Source: Rhodothermus bifroesti (GTDB lineage: Bacteria > Bacteroidota > Rhodothermia > Rhodothermales > Rhodothermaceae). From it: a DNA stretch of 64,000 nt. The stretch is from assembly GCF_017908595.1 (NCBI RefSeq), contig NZ_JAGKTL010000003.1, forward strand, positions 186,001 to 250,000. The letters run 5' to 3'. Positions 1 to 8,373 of the stretch are shown here, piece after piece. The translations under genes were made by a program, and so were the position numbers. The notes beneath the pieces are model-generated. The model was not told where the DNA came from. It worked only from the letters and a program-made list of their open reading frames with translations, and did not search any database. Each line of letters opens with the position of its first letter. Position 1 is the first letter of the stretch.

Positions 1-166
1 CCCCGCGAAATTTGAAGGATCCGGTGCGTTGAAAGTTTTCGCACTTGAGCAGCACGTAAGCCCCGCATAGCTTATCCAGCGTGCGTCCATGCATGACCGG
101 CGTGCGGTGCGCTACGCCGTCCAACTGCCGGGCTGCCGCGAGCACAAACTTATAGGAAGGAATCAT
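1..166 (-). CDS. Threonine/serine dehydratase, N-terminal part (runs off window)
   Basis: The minus-strand reading frame starts at the ATG whose complement is at 164-166 and is open to the window edge (55 codons). The translation begins MIPSYKFVLAAARQL and reaches LLKCENFQRTGSFKFRG. That last block is the PLP-lysine region of fold-type II threonine dehydratase / serine racemase enzymes; the lysine in SFKFRG is the Schiff-base residue in the family. These enzymes deaminate threonine or serine to 2-oxo acids. With only the first 55 residues I cannot separate biosynthetic IlvA (C-terminal regulatory domain) from catabolic TdcB or serine racemase. It is divergent from the outer-membrane protein at 277, across an AT-rich gap that probably holds both promoters. 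Confidence 0.85.
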   Translation of the reverse strand, partial: MIPSYKFVLAAARQLDGVAHRTPVMHGRTLDKLCGAYVLLKCENFQRTGSFKFRG

Positions 167-206
167 GAATATTTAATACATAAGGCTTTTTTGATTAAAA
201 AATATG

Positions 207-235
207 TTGATTTACAAAATTCTATTTAATAATAT
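207..235 (+). promoter_or_regulatory. Candidate promoter for the outer-membrane protein gene
   Basis: TTGATT at 207-212 and TAATAT at 230-235 are separated by 17 bp, in a strongly AT-rich 110-bp gap, and lie about 40 bp before the ATG at 277. This is pattern matching only. The gap is so AT-rich that chance matches are likely. Confidence 0.4.
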
Positions 236-276
236 AGGAAGAAGTCAAAATAATCAAAATTAAATTAGGTATCCCT

Positions 277-966
277 ATGAGACCTCTAATTTGCCTACTC
301 CTGCTCGGTAGTTTGCTGCACGTACACGCAGCGCAGGCCCAAGAGATTCACTTAGGAGCTGATGTAGTGAGCCGCTACGTTTGGCGTGGACTGGATTTTG
401 GGGAGTCGATGAGCGTACAACCGGGATTACGGCTCACCACAGGTCCACTAACAATTGGCACCTGGGCTTCCTATGCCATCGCTACTCCAGGAGCTTATGC
501 CAATGAGCACGACCTGTACCTTAGCCTCAATTTTGGCGCTTTAACGATAGGCGTGACCGATTATCACTTCCCAACTCCAGAGGGGCGGAAGTTCTTTAAC
601 TTTGATAACAACGGAAGAGGTGCACATTATTTGGAGCCTTTTGTGCAACTCTCTGGACCAGCGCAGGCGCCGTTCACGCTCTTTGCAGGGCTTTTTGCCT
701 ACAATGACCCTGATTATTCGGTCTACCTGGAAGCCCAATATCCCTTTGCTGTCAATGGGGTCCAGCTGACAGCAAAGGTAGCAGCTGTAGGGGGCAGGAG
801 CAGCTTTTATAATACCGGCAGTGCGGCGTTGGTAACATTAGGGCTTTCGGCTTCCCGAACGATCCCTATTACCGAGCAGTTTGGACTTCCCGTTTTTGTA
901 AGCTATATCCTCAACCCCAATCCCCGTGTTGAGCGGTCTTATCTGGTTTTTGGCCTTACATTGTAA
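277..966 (+). CDS. Outer-membrane beta-barrel protein of unknown role
   Basis: The 229-residue protein opens with a clear signal peptide (MRPLICLLLLGSLLHVHAAQ, cleavage near residue 21). The rest alternates short hydrophobic and polar stretches typical of a small outer-membrane beta-barrel, with the N-terminal motif VVSRYVWRGLDFG. That 'SRYVWRG' start is shared by a family of conserved bacterial outer-membrane proteins (TorF/TIGR02001-like putative porins), but I assign this only by resemblance. It ends in a hydrophobic strand with a penultimate aromatic-like pattern (YLVFGLTL). It stands alone and is followed by a strong hairpin terminator. Function unknown. Confidence 0.7.
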   Translation: MRPLICLLLLGSLLHVHAAQAQEIHLGADVVSRYVWRGLDFGESMSVQPGLRLTTGPLTIGTWASYAIATPGAYANEHDLYLSLNFGALTIGVTDYHFPTPEGRKFFNFDNNGRGAHYLEPFVQLSGPAQAPFTLFAGLFAYNDPDYSVYLEAQYPFAVNGVQLTAKVAAVGGRSSFYNTGSAALVTLGLSASRTIPITEQFGLPVFVSYILNPNPRVERSYLVFGLTL

Positions 967-971
967 GCAAA

Positions 972-1016
972 CGCGGGTGCTCTGGTGCTTGAGGTATACC
1001 AGGGCGCCCGCGCTTT
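972..1016 (+). terminator. Hairpin terminator between convergent genes
   Basis: Bases 972-986 pair with 998-1012 as a 15-bp stem, including two G-U pairs when read as RNA, with an 11-base loop. On the plus strand the stem is followed by CTTTT. It lies just past the stop of the outer-membrane protein and next to the end of the convergent DUF4342 gene, so it may serve both directions. Confidence 0.7.
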
Positions 1017-1328
1017 TCAGGATTCAGAAGACGGAGGGATTTCGCTACCTGGAAGCTCAGGGGGTGAAGGGGGACGGCGCTCGATAATCACGTCTACGTC
1101 GCTTACAAGCGCAGCAATTGCGCCTACTGCAGCCAATGTAGGGGCAAACAGTACAGCCGCTGCCGCACCACCTACGCCTACAGAAAGCGGAAACTCCAGC
1201 AACACCCGATCATCCTTTTTGAGAATCACCCTTCGGGCATTCCCTTCCTCAATAATCTCCTGAACGCGCTCGAGCAGTTGCGTGCCACGTACCCGAAATT
1301 TTTCAAACTGAGGGCTGGTTGTCTTCAT
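1017..1328 (-). CDS. DUF4342 domain protein
   Basis: The 103-residue protein (from the ATG at 1328) contains FRVRGTQLLERVQEIIEEGN, then RRVILKKDDRVLLEFPL, then a glycine/alanine-rich hydrophobic segment (VGVGGAAAAVLFAPTLAAVG). This order matches DUF4342: a small helical region, a two-strand region and one membrane-like helix. The C-terminal 25 residues are proline-rich. A longer in-frame GTG start exists at 1364, but the conserved part begins after the internal ATG, so I chose the ATG. Its function is unknown; in other bacteria the domain often sits beside small membrane proteins. It lies downstream of the small gene at 1420-1614 on the same strand. Confidence 0.7.
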   Translation of the reverse strand: MKTTSPQFEKFRVRGTQLLERVQEIIEEGNARRVILKKDDRVLLEFPLSVGVGGAAAAVLFAPTLAAVGAIAALVSDVDVIIERRPPSPPELPGSEIPPSSES

Positions 1329-1419
1329 CGCTTGATCAAAAAGGCGCCTCTTGCTTAGAGGCACAATACGTGCAGCCCTGCTTGAGGTTGCGCCTCTTTT
1401 GGAAAAGTTCGGTTACGAC

Positions 1420-1614
1420 TCAGTTGACCGTGGTATACTGTCGAAATTCAAACCAGAGCAGCATACCGATGTCGGTTGGACCTAAGGGACAGCCTGCCTG
1501 AGCATACGCCAGCCAAACGCGCCGGTAAAGCAGGTGTACATAACGCTGTAGCACTGGGGGCAATGCAGCTACTGCCCGGTGATCAAAGGTAAATTCCATA
1601 AGTAAACGACGCAT
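1420..1614 (-). CDS. Small hypothetical protein, 64 aa
   Basis: This ATG-started frame encodes MEFTFDHRAVAALPPVLQRY and a C-terminus GPTDIGMLLWFEFRQYTTVN. The composition is protein-like (balanced, amphipathic, aromatic-rich) and unlike the low-complexity shadows on the other strand. It would form a two-gene unit with the DUF4342 gene, 91 bp downstream of its stop. I do not recognise the family. Start could also be the second methionine (residue 6). Confidence 0.45.
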   Translation of the reverse strand: MRRLLMEFTFDHRAVAALPPVLQRYVHLLYRRVWLAYAQAGCPLGPTDIGMLLWFEFRQYTTVN

Positions 1615-2010
1615 TGCGTAACGACAAAGGAGTGATGTATAGGGAAGTGATCGACCAGAAAAGCCTTGTATTAAGGCCTAGATGGCACTTCTATGAGCCG
1701 CTTTTAGTCCATCTAAAGTAACCGCAGTTTATAAAAACTTTTAGGGGGAGCAAACCCTGGGCCCCATTGGAAAATATGCACGCTCTCTAAGCTAGGCTGC
1801 GTGCAGCAAGTGCAGATGAAATGCCTGGTCTCCGTAGGCTGTCGCTGGATAGCTGCATCCGATTGCAGGGTAGGGTTGTGCAGCGCGAAAGGTGTGTTTT
1901 GATGGCTCCCAGTATGCTTACGAGTGACGTTGCCTCTGGCCTGAAGCCTTGGAAACCTCGTGCCCCCTTGGCTATTATGTACCGTCTCTGTGATATAGCT
2001 CAAAGGTGGC
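1615..2010. other. 396-bp region with no recognisable gene
   Basis: This gap lies between the divergent small gene (minus) and the PH-domain operon (plus). Frames here are short and not protein-like. A plausible SD (AAAGGTGG) sits immediately before the ATG at 2011. I see a G-rich then C-rich stretch around 1742-1764 that could fold locally, but no RNA family I can name. Confidence 0.5.
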
Positions 2011-2478
2011 ATGGAATCGCTGGATCCGGCTGTTCGAACCGTATGGACGGTCAAATTGGCACTTTGGACCTTGGGCGGTGTGTTGCTAGCGTTGGCCTAT
2101 GAAATTACCCATCTTTTTCGGCCTGATCGCTGGTTGCCCTGGGGCTTTTGGATAGGCGCTGTGTTAGGGATTGGGGGGCTGTTGTGCTGGGTAGTGCCAC
2201 GACTGCGTTATCGGTTTTGGCGCTATGCCCTACTTCCTGAAGAGCTCATTCTCGAGCGAGGCATTTTCACGCGTGTGCGCACGATTGTTCCGCTGCGACG
2301 GGTCCAACATTTGGATGTGGCTCAGGATCTGATTGAGCGCGAGTTTGGGTTGGTCCGGGTGGTGCTGCACACGGCTGGCGCGCGCTATAGCACCATTGTC
2401 TTGCCCGGATTGCGACCGCAGCAGGCAGCGCAGCTTCGCGAGCGCATTAAACAACATGTGTTGGAAGACGTGCTCTGA
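2011..2478 (+). CDS. PH domain-containing membrane protein (YdbS-like)
   Basis: The 155-residue protein has two transmembrane helices (about residues 14-32 and 45-65). They are followed by a bacterial PH domain (bPH2/DUF304) whose core includes YALLPEELILERGIFTRVRT and IVPLRRVQHLDVAQDLIERE. It corresponds to YdbS, which is normally paired with the larger YdbT. An SD-like AAAGGTGG precedes the ATG. The stop overlaps the next start as TGATG at 2476-2480, so the two are translationally coupled. In Bacillus the ydbS-ydbT pair is linked to membrane stress and bacteriocin resistance; that role is not shown here. Confidence 0.85.
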   Translation: MESLDPAVRTVWTVKLALWTLGGVLLALAYEITHLFRPDRWLPWGFWIGAVLGIGGLLCWVVPRLRYRFWRYALLPEELILERGIFTRVRTIVPLRRVQHLDVAQDLIEREFGLVRVVLHTAGARYSTIVLPGLRPQQAAQLRERIKQHVLEDVL

Positions 2479-3974
2479 TGACTGCGTTTGAGGAGTTCTC
2501 AGGGCCTATGCCTGAAGCGCGTCGGCTGCATCCGCTGACGCTGCTGGTACGGCTGTTGATGAGCCTGCCGGCGTTGGGGGTATTGTTGCTGCCTGTGCTT
2601 TGGGGAAGGGGTGTAGACCGCAGCGCAATTGCTACGCTTGTGCTTTATGGATGCATTGCCTGGCCGCTTATCTTGGCGCATTACCTGCGCTTTCAATATG
2701 CTTTAACACCGCGTGAGCTCATCCTGGAAAGCGGTTTGCTTACCCGCCGGCGGCGTAATATTCCCATAGAGCACATCCAAAACGTGCAAATCGAGCGCAG
2801 TGTGCTGGCGCGTTTATTAGGGCTAGCGCGCGTTCGCATTGAAACCGCTGGTAGCAGCGAGACCGAAGGCGAGCTGGCTTTTGTCAGTTTGGCCGAAGCC
2901 ATGCGCCTTGAGGCGCAGCTTAAAGCCTTGCGCGAAGCTTTGCCTGCCGTTTCTGCCAAGGCACAGGCCGCGGAGCCTTTGTTTTCCATGTCGCTGGGTC
3001 GCCTTTTACGCTCTGGGGCGTTTCGATTTTCGCTGATTTTTTTGGCCGGTTTGTTTTCAGCAATGGAGTATTTGAACCTCAGCCCTGAAGAGCTGGTCTA
3101 CGGTATAGCGCGGGGGCGTTTACGCTGGGTTCAGGATGCTTTTGCCCATGCACCGCTGCTGGCTACACTGGCCACGCTCCTTGTAGCAGCCCTATTGGGA
3201 TGGGTTGGGGGCATTCTGGTGCATGGAGCGCGCTACTACGGGTTTCGACTTTGGCAGGAAGGCGATCGGCTTTACCGTCAAAGCGGTTTGTTGACGGTGG
3301 CTGCTGTTGTTATTCCGCGTCGACGGGTGCAGGCGCTGGTGATCCAAACGAATCCGCTCATGGCCCACTTTGGCTGGTTTGCTTTAGAAGCTCGGCTGAT
3401 GGGGTTGGCCCAAGAACAACGGGGGAACCAGCTTTTGGTGCCCCTGGGGCGGCTGCACGAAGTGCAGGCTGTAGCGACGCAAGTGTGGCCGCTGGCGTTG
3501 CCTGAAGCTTGGAAGCGGGTCTCGCCTCGCCATGGGCGCCGCCTGGCTGTACGCTACCTGCTTGTTGGTGTGCTTGGTTTGGGTGGAATGCACTTGCTAT
3601 GGGACGTGCAGCTCTGGATTGGGATAGGCTGGGCTGTTGGATCCCTGCTTTGGGCGTGGTGGCAGTATCGCGGACACGGCTATGCCTGTGATGCACGTTT
3701 CCTGTTCATTCGTCGTGGGGTTCTCCGCCGCCAGATCTGGTGTTTGCCTTATGCTAAAGTGCAAACGCTCTCGCTACGGCAATCGCTTTTCCAACGGCGG
3801 CTAGGACTGGCCACCATGGTGGTTGACGTGGCTGGCGCTTCGCTATGGGATGGACCTGTGCTGCGCGACCTTCCCTTGACAGAAGCTCAAGCCTTGTTTG
3901 AACTGCTACATGTACGCTTGCAGGAAGGCCAGCAAGCCTTCAAGGGAACGTCTGAGACATCTCGCCCTGTTTAA
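2478..3974 (+). CDS. Multi-domain PH (DUF304) membrane protein (YdbT-like)
   Basis: This 498-residue protein contains three repeats of the bPH2 module, each preceded by a pair of membrane helices. The PH cores are near residues 76-150 (RELILESGLLTRRRRNIPIE), 265-335 (YRQSGLLTVAAVVIPRRRVQ) and 400-475 (LFIRRGVLRRQIWCLPYAKV). This three-module layout is that of YdbT. It is coupled to the YdbS-like gene before it by a one-base overlap. The pair probably forms one membrane complex. No enzymatic motif is visible. Confidence 0.85.
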   Translation: MTAFEEFSGPMPEARRLHPLTLLVRLLMSLPALGVLLLPVLWGRGVDRSAIATLVLYGCIAWPLILAHYLRFQYALTPRELILESGLLTRRRRNIPIEHIQNVQIERSVLARLLGLARVRIETAGSSETEGELAFVSLAEAMRLEAQLKALREALPAVSAKAQAAEPLFSMSLGRLLRSGAFRFSLIFLAGLFSAMEYLNLSPEELVYGIARGRLRWVQDAFAHAPLLATLATLLVAALLGWVGGILVHGARYYGFRLWQEGDRLYRQSGLLTVAAVVIPRRRVQALVIQTNPLMAHFGWFALEARLMGLAQEQRGNQLLVPLGRLHEVQAVATQVWPLALPEAWKRVSPRHGRRLAVRYLLVGVLGLGGMHLLWDVQLWIGIGWAVGSLLWAWWQYRGHGYACDARFLFIRRGVLRRQIWCLPYAKVQTLSLRQSLFQRRLGLATMVVDVAGASLWDGPVLRDLPLTEAQALFELLHVRLQEGQQAFKGTSETSRPV

Positions 3975-4007
3975 ACAGCAACGTTATCATCCTGCAGCAT
4001 CCGGTCC

Positions 4008-4577
4008 ATGCCAACATATATCCCTACCGCCCATGCCTGGCACGACGTCCCTGTCGGCCCTGAAGCACCGGATTGGTTCCACGTCGTGATTGAAATCCCC
4101 CAGGGCAGCAAAGTGAAGTACGAGCTGGATAAAGACACGGGGCTGATTCGGGTCGATCGTGTCCTGTATTCTTCGGTGATTTATCCGGCTAACTACGGTT
4201 TTATCCCGCAAACACTGGGTGAGGATCATGATCCGCTTGATGTGCTGGTGCTCATGCAAGAGCCTGTAATGCCCCTAAGCCTTTTGCGGGCGCGGCCTAT
4301 TGGCATGATGACCATGCTCGATCAGGGGCAAAACGACGAGAAAATCATTTGTGTGCACTTGGACGATCCAGCCTTTAATGGTTTTTATCACATTCGAGAG
4401 CTTCCCGAGCACCGATTGCGTGAGCTGCGCCGATTTTTTGAAGACTATAAAAAACTTGAGGACAAGGAGGTGCTGGTGCAAGAATTCTTTGGCCCAGCAG
4501 AAGCTCGGGCTGTGGTAGCTGAAAGTATTCGGCGCTATGCCACAGAGGTTATGCCAACGCTAGCCCGCACACCGTAG
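4008..4577 (+). CDS. ppa: Inorganic pyrophosphatase (soluble, family I)
   Basis: The 189-residue sequence shows family I motifs: [20 protein letters not shown] (the E-K pair that binds phosphate), [20 protein letters not shown] (the EDxDPLD metal-binding signature) and a C-terminal EFFGPAEAR helix. It hydrolyses pyrophosphate to two phosphates, pulling biosynthetic reactions forward. It starts 33 bp after the PH-domain gene, and the pabB-pabC fusion follows 14 bp after its stop, so it probably shares a transcript. Family I enzymes are usually 170-200 residues, so the length is normal. Confidence 0.97.
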   Translation: MPTYIPTAHAWHDVPVGPEAPDWFHVVIEIPQGSKVKYELDKDTGLIRVDRVLYSSVIYPANYGFIPQTLGEDHDPLDVLVLMQEPVMPLSLLRARPIGMMTMLDQGQNDEKIICVHLDDPAFNGFYHIRELPEHRLRELRRFFEDYKKLEDKEVLVQEFFGPAEARAVVAESIRRYATEVMPTLARTP

Positions 4578-4591
4578 CCTATATCCTGAAG

Positions 4592-6379
4592 ATGCATCCC
4601 CTGCTGCAGCCTGGAACGGTTTGGTTGGACACCGCACTTTCGGACGAAGAAAACCAGCAAAGCCTGCTTTTTGTGCAACCTGTGCACGTATTGCAGGCCG
4701 ACACCGCCGACCAAGTTCCGGCATTGCTGCAGGCATTGGACGCTGCAGTAGCGGCTGGTTATTACGTGGCGGGCTATATAGCCTATGAAGCAGGTTATGC
4801 GCTTGCGCCTGTGCCGCTGTCGGTTCCTGAAGATACAGGACCACTAGCCTGGTTTGGTGTCTATGCGCAACCCCATGGTCTAACAGCCGAAGCGGCTTGG
4901 GCACTGCTGGCCGAGGCAGAAAGCTATCGGGTGCAAAACCTACGCCCGTTGCTCTCCTTGACCGCTTATCGAGAACGCGTTGAGGCCATTCGCACTTTAA
5001 TTCGTGAGGGTGAGGTCTACCAGCTTAACTTCACGCTACCGATTTTTTTCCAGTTCGAGGGAGATCCACTGGCGCTTTATCGCAGCCTGCGGCAGCAGCA
5101 GCCGGTCCCATACGGAGCTTTTTTGAACACGGGTGAGCGTTTCGTGCTCAGCTTTTCTCCTGAGCTTTTCTTTCGGCGTTGTGGAGAGCGGATCATCACG
5201 CGGCCTATGAAAGGGACCATGCGCCGGTCAGAGGATCCCGAAGAAGATCGCGCCTTGGCTGAAGCGCTGCGGACCGATCCGAAGAATCAGGCTGAAAATC
5301 TGATGATTGTAGACCTGTTGCGCAACGACCTCTCGGTCTGTTGCCGACCAGGGTCGGTCGTTGTGCCACAGCTGTTTCACGTTGCCGCCTATCCTACGCT
5401 TTGGCAGATGACGTCTACGGTAGAAGGCACGCTGCGTCCTGGCGTAGGCTATGCGGCGCTTTTCCGGGCACTTTTCCCATCGGGATCGGTAACGGGGGCG
5501 CCAAAGCTACGGGCCCTGCAGCACTTAAGGCACTTAGAGCCAAGCCATCGGGGGGTGTATTGCGGAGCGATTGGGTATGCTGCGCCAGGTGGCGAAGCGG
5601 TCTTCAACGTTGCTATTCGCACACTCGAGCTGATCGGTTCAGAAGGGCGTTTGGGCGTAGGGAGTGGAATTGTATGGGATTCTGACCCAGAGGCGGAGTA
5701 TGCAGAATGCCTGCTCAAAAGTCAGTTTCTACGCCTAGCGGCTGAGCCGTTTGCTCTGATTGAAACCATGCGGTGCACAGCAGGCGCGATCCCCTTGCTC
5801 GAGGCGCATCTGGAACGGTTGCGTCGTTCAGCAGCACGGTTTGGGTTCCCGCTGGATGAGGCTGCGCTAAGAGCACGCCTACGCCAGGTGGTGCAGGCGC
5901 TGGATCCTATGCAAAGCTGGCGCTTGCGCTTGACGTTGGACGAGCGTGGACACATGAGGTTGACCAGTACGGTCTTGGAGGCTGAGGCTCCCCGTCCTTG
6001 GCGGCTCTGTGTGGCTCCATGGCGCCTTGACGCCGCCGATCCACTGCGTTATCACAAAACCACGCGCCGAGCTGATTACGAGGCAGCCTATCTGCAAGCG
6101 CGTGCCGCTGGCTACGATGAGGTCATCTTTTTGAACACCCGCGGAGAGGTGTGCGAGGGCTCTCGCACAAACATCTTCGCCCAAATGGACGGTCAGCTCT
6201 ACACGCCTCCGGTGCGCTGTGGGCTACTGCCTGGCGTGTACCGGGCGCATGTGCTTGCAACGCGGCCAGAAGCTGCCGAAAAGGTGCTCACGCTCGATGA
6301 TCTGCGGCGGGCTGAAGCCCTTTACGTGTGCAACGCGGTACTTGGTTGGCAGCCTGCAATACTTTGTCCTGAAGCCTAA
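4592..6379 (+). CDS. pabBC: Aminodeoxychorismate synthase component I / 4-amino-4-deoxychorismate lyase fusion
   Basis: Residues 1-380 form a chorismate-binding PabB domain with RPMKGTMRRSEDPEEDRALA, IVDLLRNDLSVCCRPGSV, LFPSGSVTGAPKLRALQ and GIVWDSDPEAEYAECLLKS. Residues about 381-595 form a class IV aminotransferase-fold PabC domain, with the PLP lysine in LRYHKTTRRADYE and the motif EVIFLNTRGEVCEGSRTNIF. Together they would convert chorismate to ADC (with a PabA glutaminase encoded elsewhere) and then to p-aminobenzoate plus pyruvate, for folate synthesis. Fused PabB-PabC proteins are known in several phyla. I see no PabA domain in the window. Confidence 0.93.
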   Translation: MHPLLQPGTVWLDTALSDEENQQSLLFVQPVHVLQADTADQVPALLQALDAAVAAGYYVAGYIAYEAGYALAPVPLSVPEDTGPLAWFGVYAQPHGLTAEAAWALLAEAESYRVQNLRPLLSLTAYRERVEAIRTLIREGEVYQLNFTLPIFFQFEGDPLALYRSLRQQQPVPYGAFLNTGERFVLSFSPELFFRRCGERIITRPMKGTMRRSEDPEEDRALAEALRTDPKNQAENLMIVDLLRNDLSVCCRPGSVVVPQLFHVAAYPTLWQMTSTVEGTLRPGVGYAALFRALFPSGSVTGAPKLRALQHLRHLEPSHRGVYCGAIGYAAPGGEAVFNVAIRTLELIGSEGRLGVGSGIVWDSDPEAEYAECLLKSQFLRLAAEPFALIETMRCTAGAIPLLEAHLERLRRSAARFGFPLDEAALRARLRQVVQALDPMQSWRLRLTLDERGHMRLTSTVLEAEAPRPWRLCVAPWRLDAADPLRYHKTTRRADYEAAYLQARAAGYDEVIFLNTRGEVCEGSRTNIFAQMDGQLYTPPVRCGLLPGVYRAHVLATRPEAAEKVLTLDDLRRAEALYVCNAVLGWQPAILCPEA

Positions 6380-6385
6380 AGTCCT

Positions 6386-8293
6386 ATGGCCTCTCAGCCG
6401 GTAACCCTAGAAACTTTAGCCGCGCTGTTAGACAGCACGCCGCCGTTTGATGGGCTGACGCCGGCAGCGCGTCGGATGCTTTTTGAAGCGGCCCTGCTGG
6501 TATCCTATGAAGCAGGCGACGTGATTTTGGCACAAGGGGTTATCCCCGCTCATCCTCGCTACTTGTATCTGGTCGTTTCTGGGGCAGTGCAGCAGGTCGA
6601 TAAAGACACGGGGCGTTTGGTAGATCACTGCGAAGCAGGTGATGTGTTTGGGTATGACGCACTCTTGCATGAAGCCCCCCTACCTTACGAAGCGCGTGCG
6701 TTAGAACCTACGCAATGTGTGCTGATTCCTGAGGCGGCCTTCTTTCGGGTATACCGATCTTGCGAGGCCTTTGCCGCATTTTTTGAAAAGAATCTGCAGC
6801 TGTATGCGCACCGTTTGGGCAGGAGCCGAATGGATATGGCTGGTGCCCAGGTGCTGCTTACAACCCCTTTACGTGCTTTGGTACATCGCGCACCAGTTGG
6901 GTGTGCACCTGAGACAACAGTGCAGGAAGCGGCTCGTCGCATGCGCGAAGCGCGCGTTGGGTCCATACTCGTGTTGGATACCGATGGGCGTGCCCTGGGG
7001 ATACTGACCAATAGCGACTTGCGCGACAAAGTCGTGGCCGAAGGACGCATGCCAGACATGCCCGTAAGCCAGCTGATGAGCACGCCGCTGATTACGCTGC
7101 CAGCTTATGCTCCGGTGATGGAAGGGCTCATGACTATGGCACGCCACCGCCTACACCATTTGGTGCTCACGGAAAATGAAAACCCAGATTCTCCGGTGGT
7201 GGGGGTGATTTCTGGGCAAGATATCGCCCATGTGCGCGGGCATGACCCAGTTGCTACGCTGAAGCGCATCGAAAAAGCCGATGCGATAGCAACGCTGGCT
7301 GTTTTGCGCCAAGAAGCCTTTGCCTTGTTACGCCAGTTGCGCCAACAAGGCATGGCTGCTACAGATTTGCTCTACCTCGCTGCAGAGTTAAGCGACCGCA
7401 TCGTTGTGCGGATCTTGCAACTGACCGAAGCGCAGCAGCCTGACAAAGCGTTAGCCATCCCCTGGGCCTGGATGGCGCTGGGTAGCCAAGGGCGACGAGA
7501 AATGGGCTTTCAGACAGAGCAGGCGAATGCCCTAATCTATGCCGATCCATACAGCGAGCAGCGAGCACGTTGGGCAGAAGACTGGCTTGGGAAGCTGGCG
7601 CACCAGGCCAATGAAGCACTGGAAGCGGTAGGATTTGCTCGTTGCTCTGAGGTTATCGCCAGCAGTCCGCGTTATCGGCAATCGGTCAGTGGCTGGAAGC
7701 ATACGTTTCGACACTGGATCGATAATCCCGACGAAAAAGTCCCAATATCCCTGTTTTTTGACCTTAGAGCCCTTTATGGGGCTGCAGCATTGGTTGAGCA
7801 GCTGAAAGTGGATCTGCAGCAGACTTTGCAGCAAGCACAAGGCTTTCTCGCATGGATGATGCACAATGCCTTACGCAACCGCCCACCTTTGTCTTTCTTT
7901 GGACGGTTTCTCCTGGATCGTTCAGGCAAACAGCAGCCTGGGTTCGACATCCAACAGCGCGGCTTAATGCCCATTACGGACCTGGCCCGCGTGCTGGCGC
8001 TGGAGGCCGGCTACGTGCATGCAACAGGAACGCTCGACCGGCTGCAGGTAGCAGCGCAATTGCCAGGGGTGAAGCAAATCGCTCAAGACCTGCAAGAAGC
8101 CTATCGATTTTTGGTCGAACTCCAACTCGACCATCAGTTGCAGCAAATCGAAGCCGGCCAACCCCCAGACAACCTCATCGCTCCTGAAGAGCTCACCAGC
8201 GGGCAACGCAAAATGCTTAAGCTTGTATTTTCGATCATTCAAGAGGCCCAAGAAGCCTTGGCCACGCGCTACAGTGCCCACAAGATTCGGTGA
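6386..8293 (+). CDS. cNMP-binding / CBS / DUF294 nucleotidyltransferase-like protein
   Basis: The domains in order are a cyclic-nucleotide-binding domain (residues about 15-150, with LYLVVSGAVQQVDKDTG and CEAGDVFGYDALL), a CBS pair (about 165-290), a DUF294 GlnD-like nucleotidyltransferase region (about 310-440) and a DUF294 C-terminal helical domain (about 455-630). This is the standard layout of signal-responsive DUF294 proteins. The nucleotidyltransferase signature is GSQGRREMGFQTEQANALIY. In active relatives this block reads TDQDNALI, so both catalytic aspartates are replaced here (TEQA). It may bind rather than transfer nucleotides. It starts 6 bp after pabBC. Its partner is not apparent; in other phyla such proteins sit beside exonucleases or Na+-linked transporters, and an NSS transporter follows here. 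Confidence 0.88.
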   Translation: MASQPVTLETLAALLDSTPPFDGLTPAARRMLFEAALLVSYEAGDVILAQGVIPAHPRYLYLVVSGAVQQVDKDTGRLVDHCEAGDVFGYDALLHEAPLPYEARALEPTQCVLIPEAAFFRVYRSCEAFAAFFEKNLQLYAHRLGRSRMDMAGAQVLLTTPLRALVHRAPVGCAPETTVQEAARRMREARVGSILVLDTDGRALGILTNSDLRDKVVAEGRMPDMPVSQLMSTPLITLPAYAPVMEGLMTMARHRLHHLVLTENENPDSPVVGVISGQDIAHVRGHDPVATLKRIEKADAIATLAVLRQEAFALLRQLRQQGMAATDLLYLAAELSDRIVVRILQLTEAQQPDKALAIPWAWMALGSQGRREMGFQTEQANALIYADPYSEQRARWAEDWLGKLAHQANEALEAVGFARCSEVIASSPRYRQSVSGWKHTFRHWIDNPDEKVPISLFFDLRALYGAAALVEQLKVDLQQTLQQAQGFLAWMMHNALRNRPPLSFFGRFLLDRSGKQQPGFDIQQRGLMPITDLARVLALEAGYVHATGTLDRLQVAAQLPGVKQIAQDLQEAYRFLVELQLDHQLQQIEAGQPPDNLIAPEELTSGQRKMLKLVFSIIQEAQEALATRYSAHKIR

Positions 8294-8373
8294 GCGCTTG
8301 ATTTTCTGCCCTGAATCCGGTTATTTGGGCGCCTATACCTTAGGTAAAGCATAAACCCTGAAATCCAGCACAT

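Noticed and set aside
1635-1721. Short frame after AAAGGAG upstream of the PH-domain genes
   Set aside because: SD only two bases from the ATG and the 28-residue product has no recognisable character.
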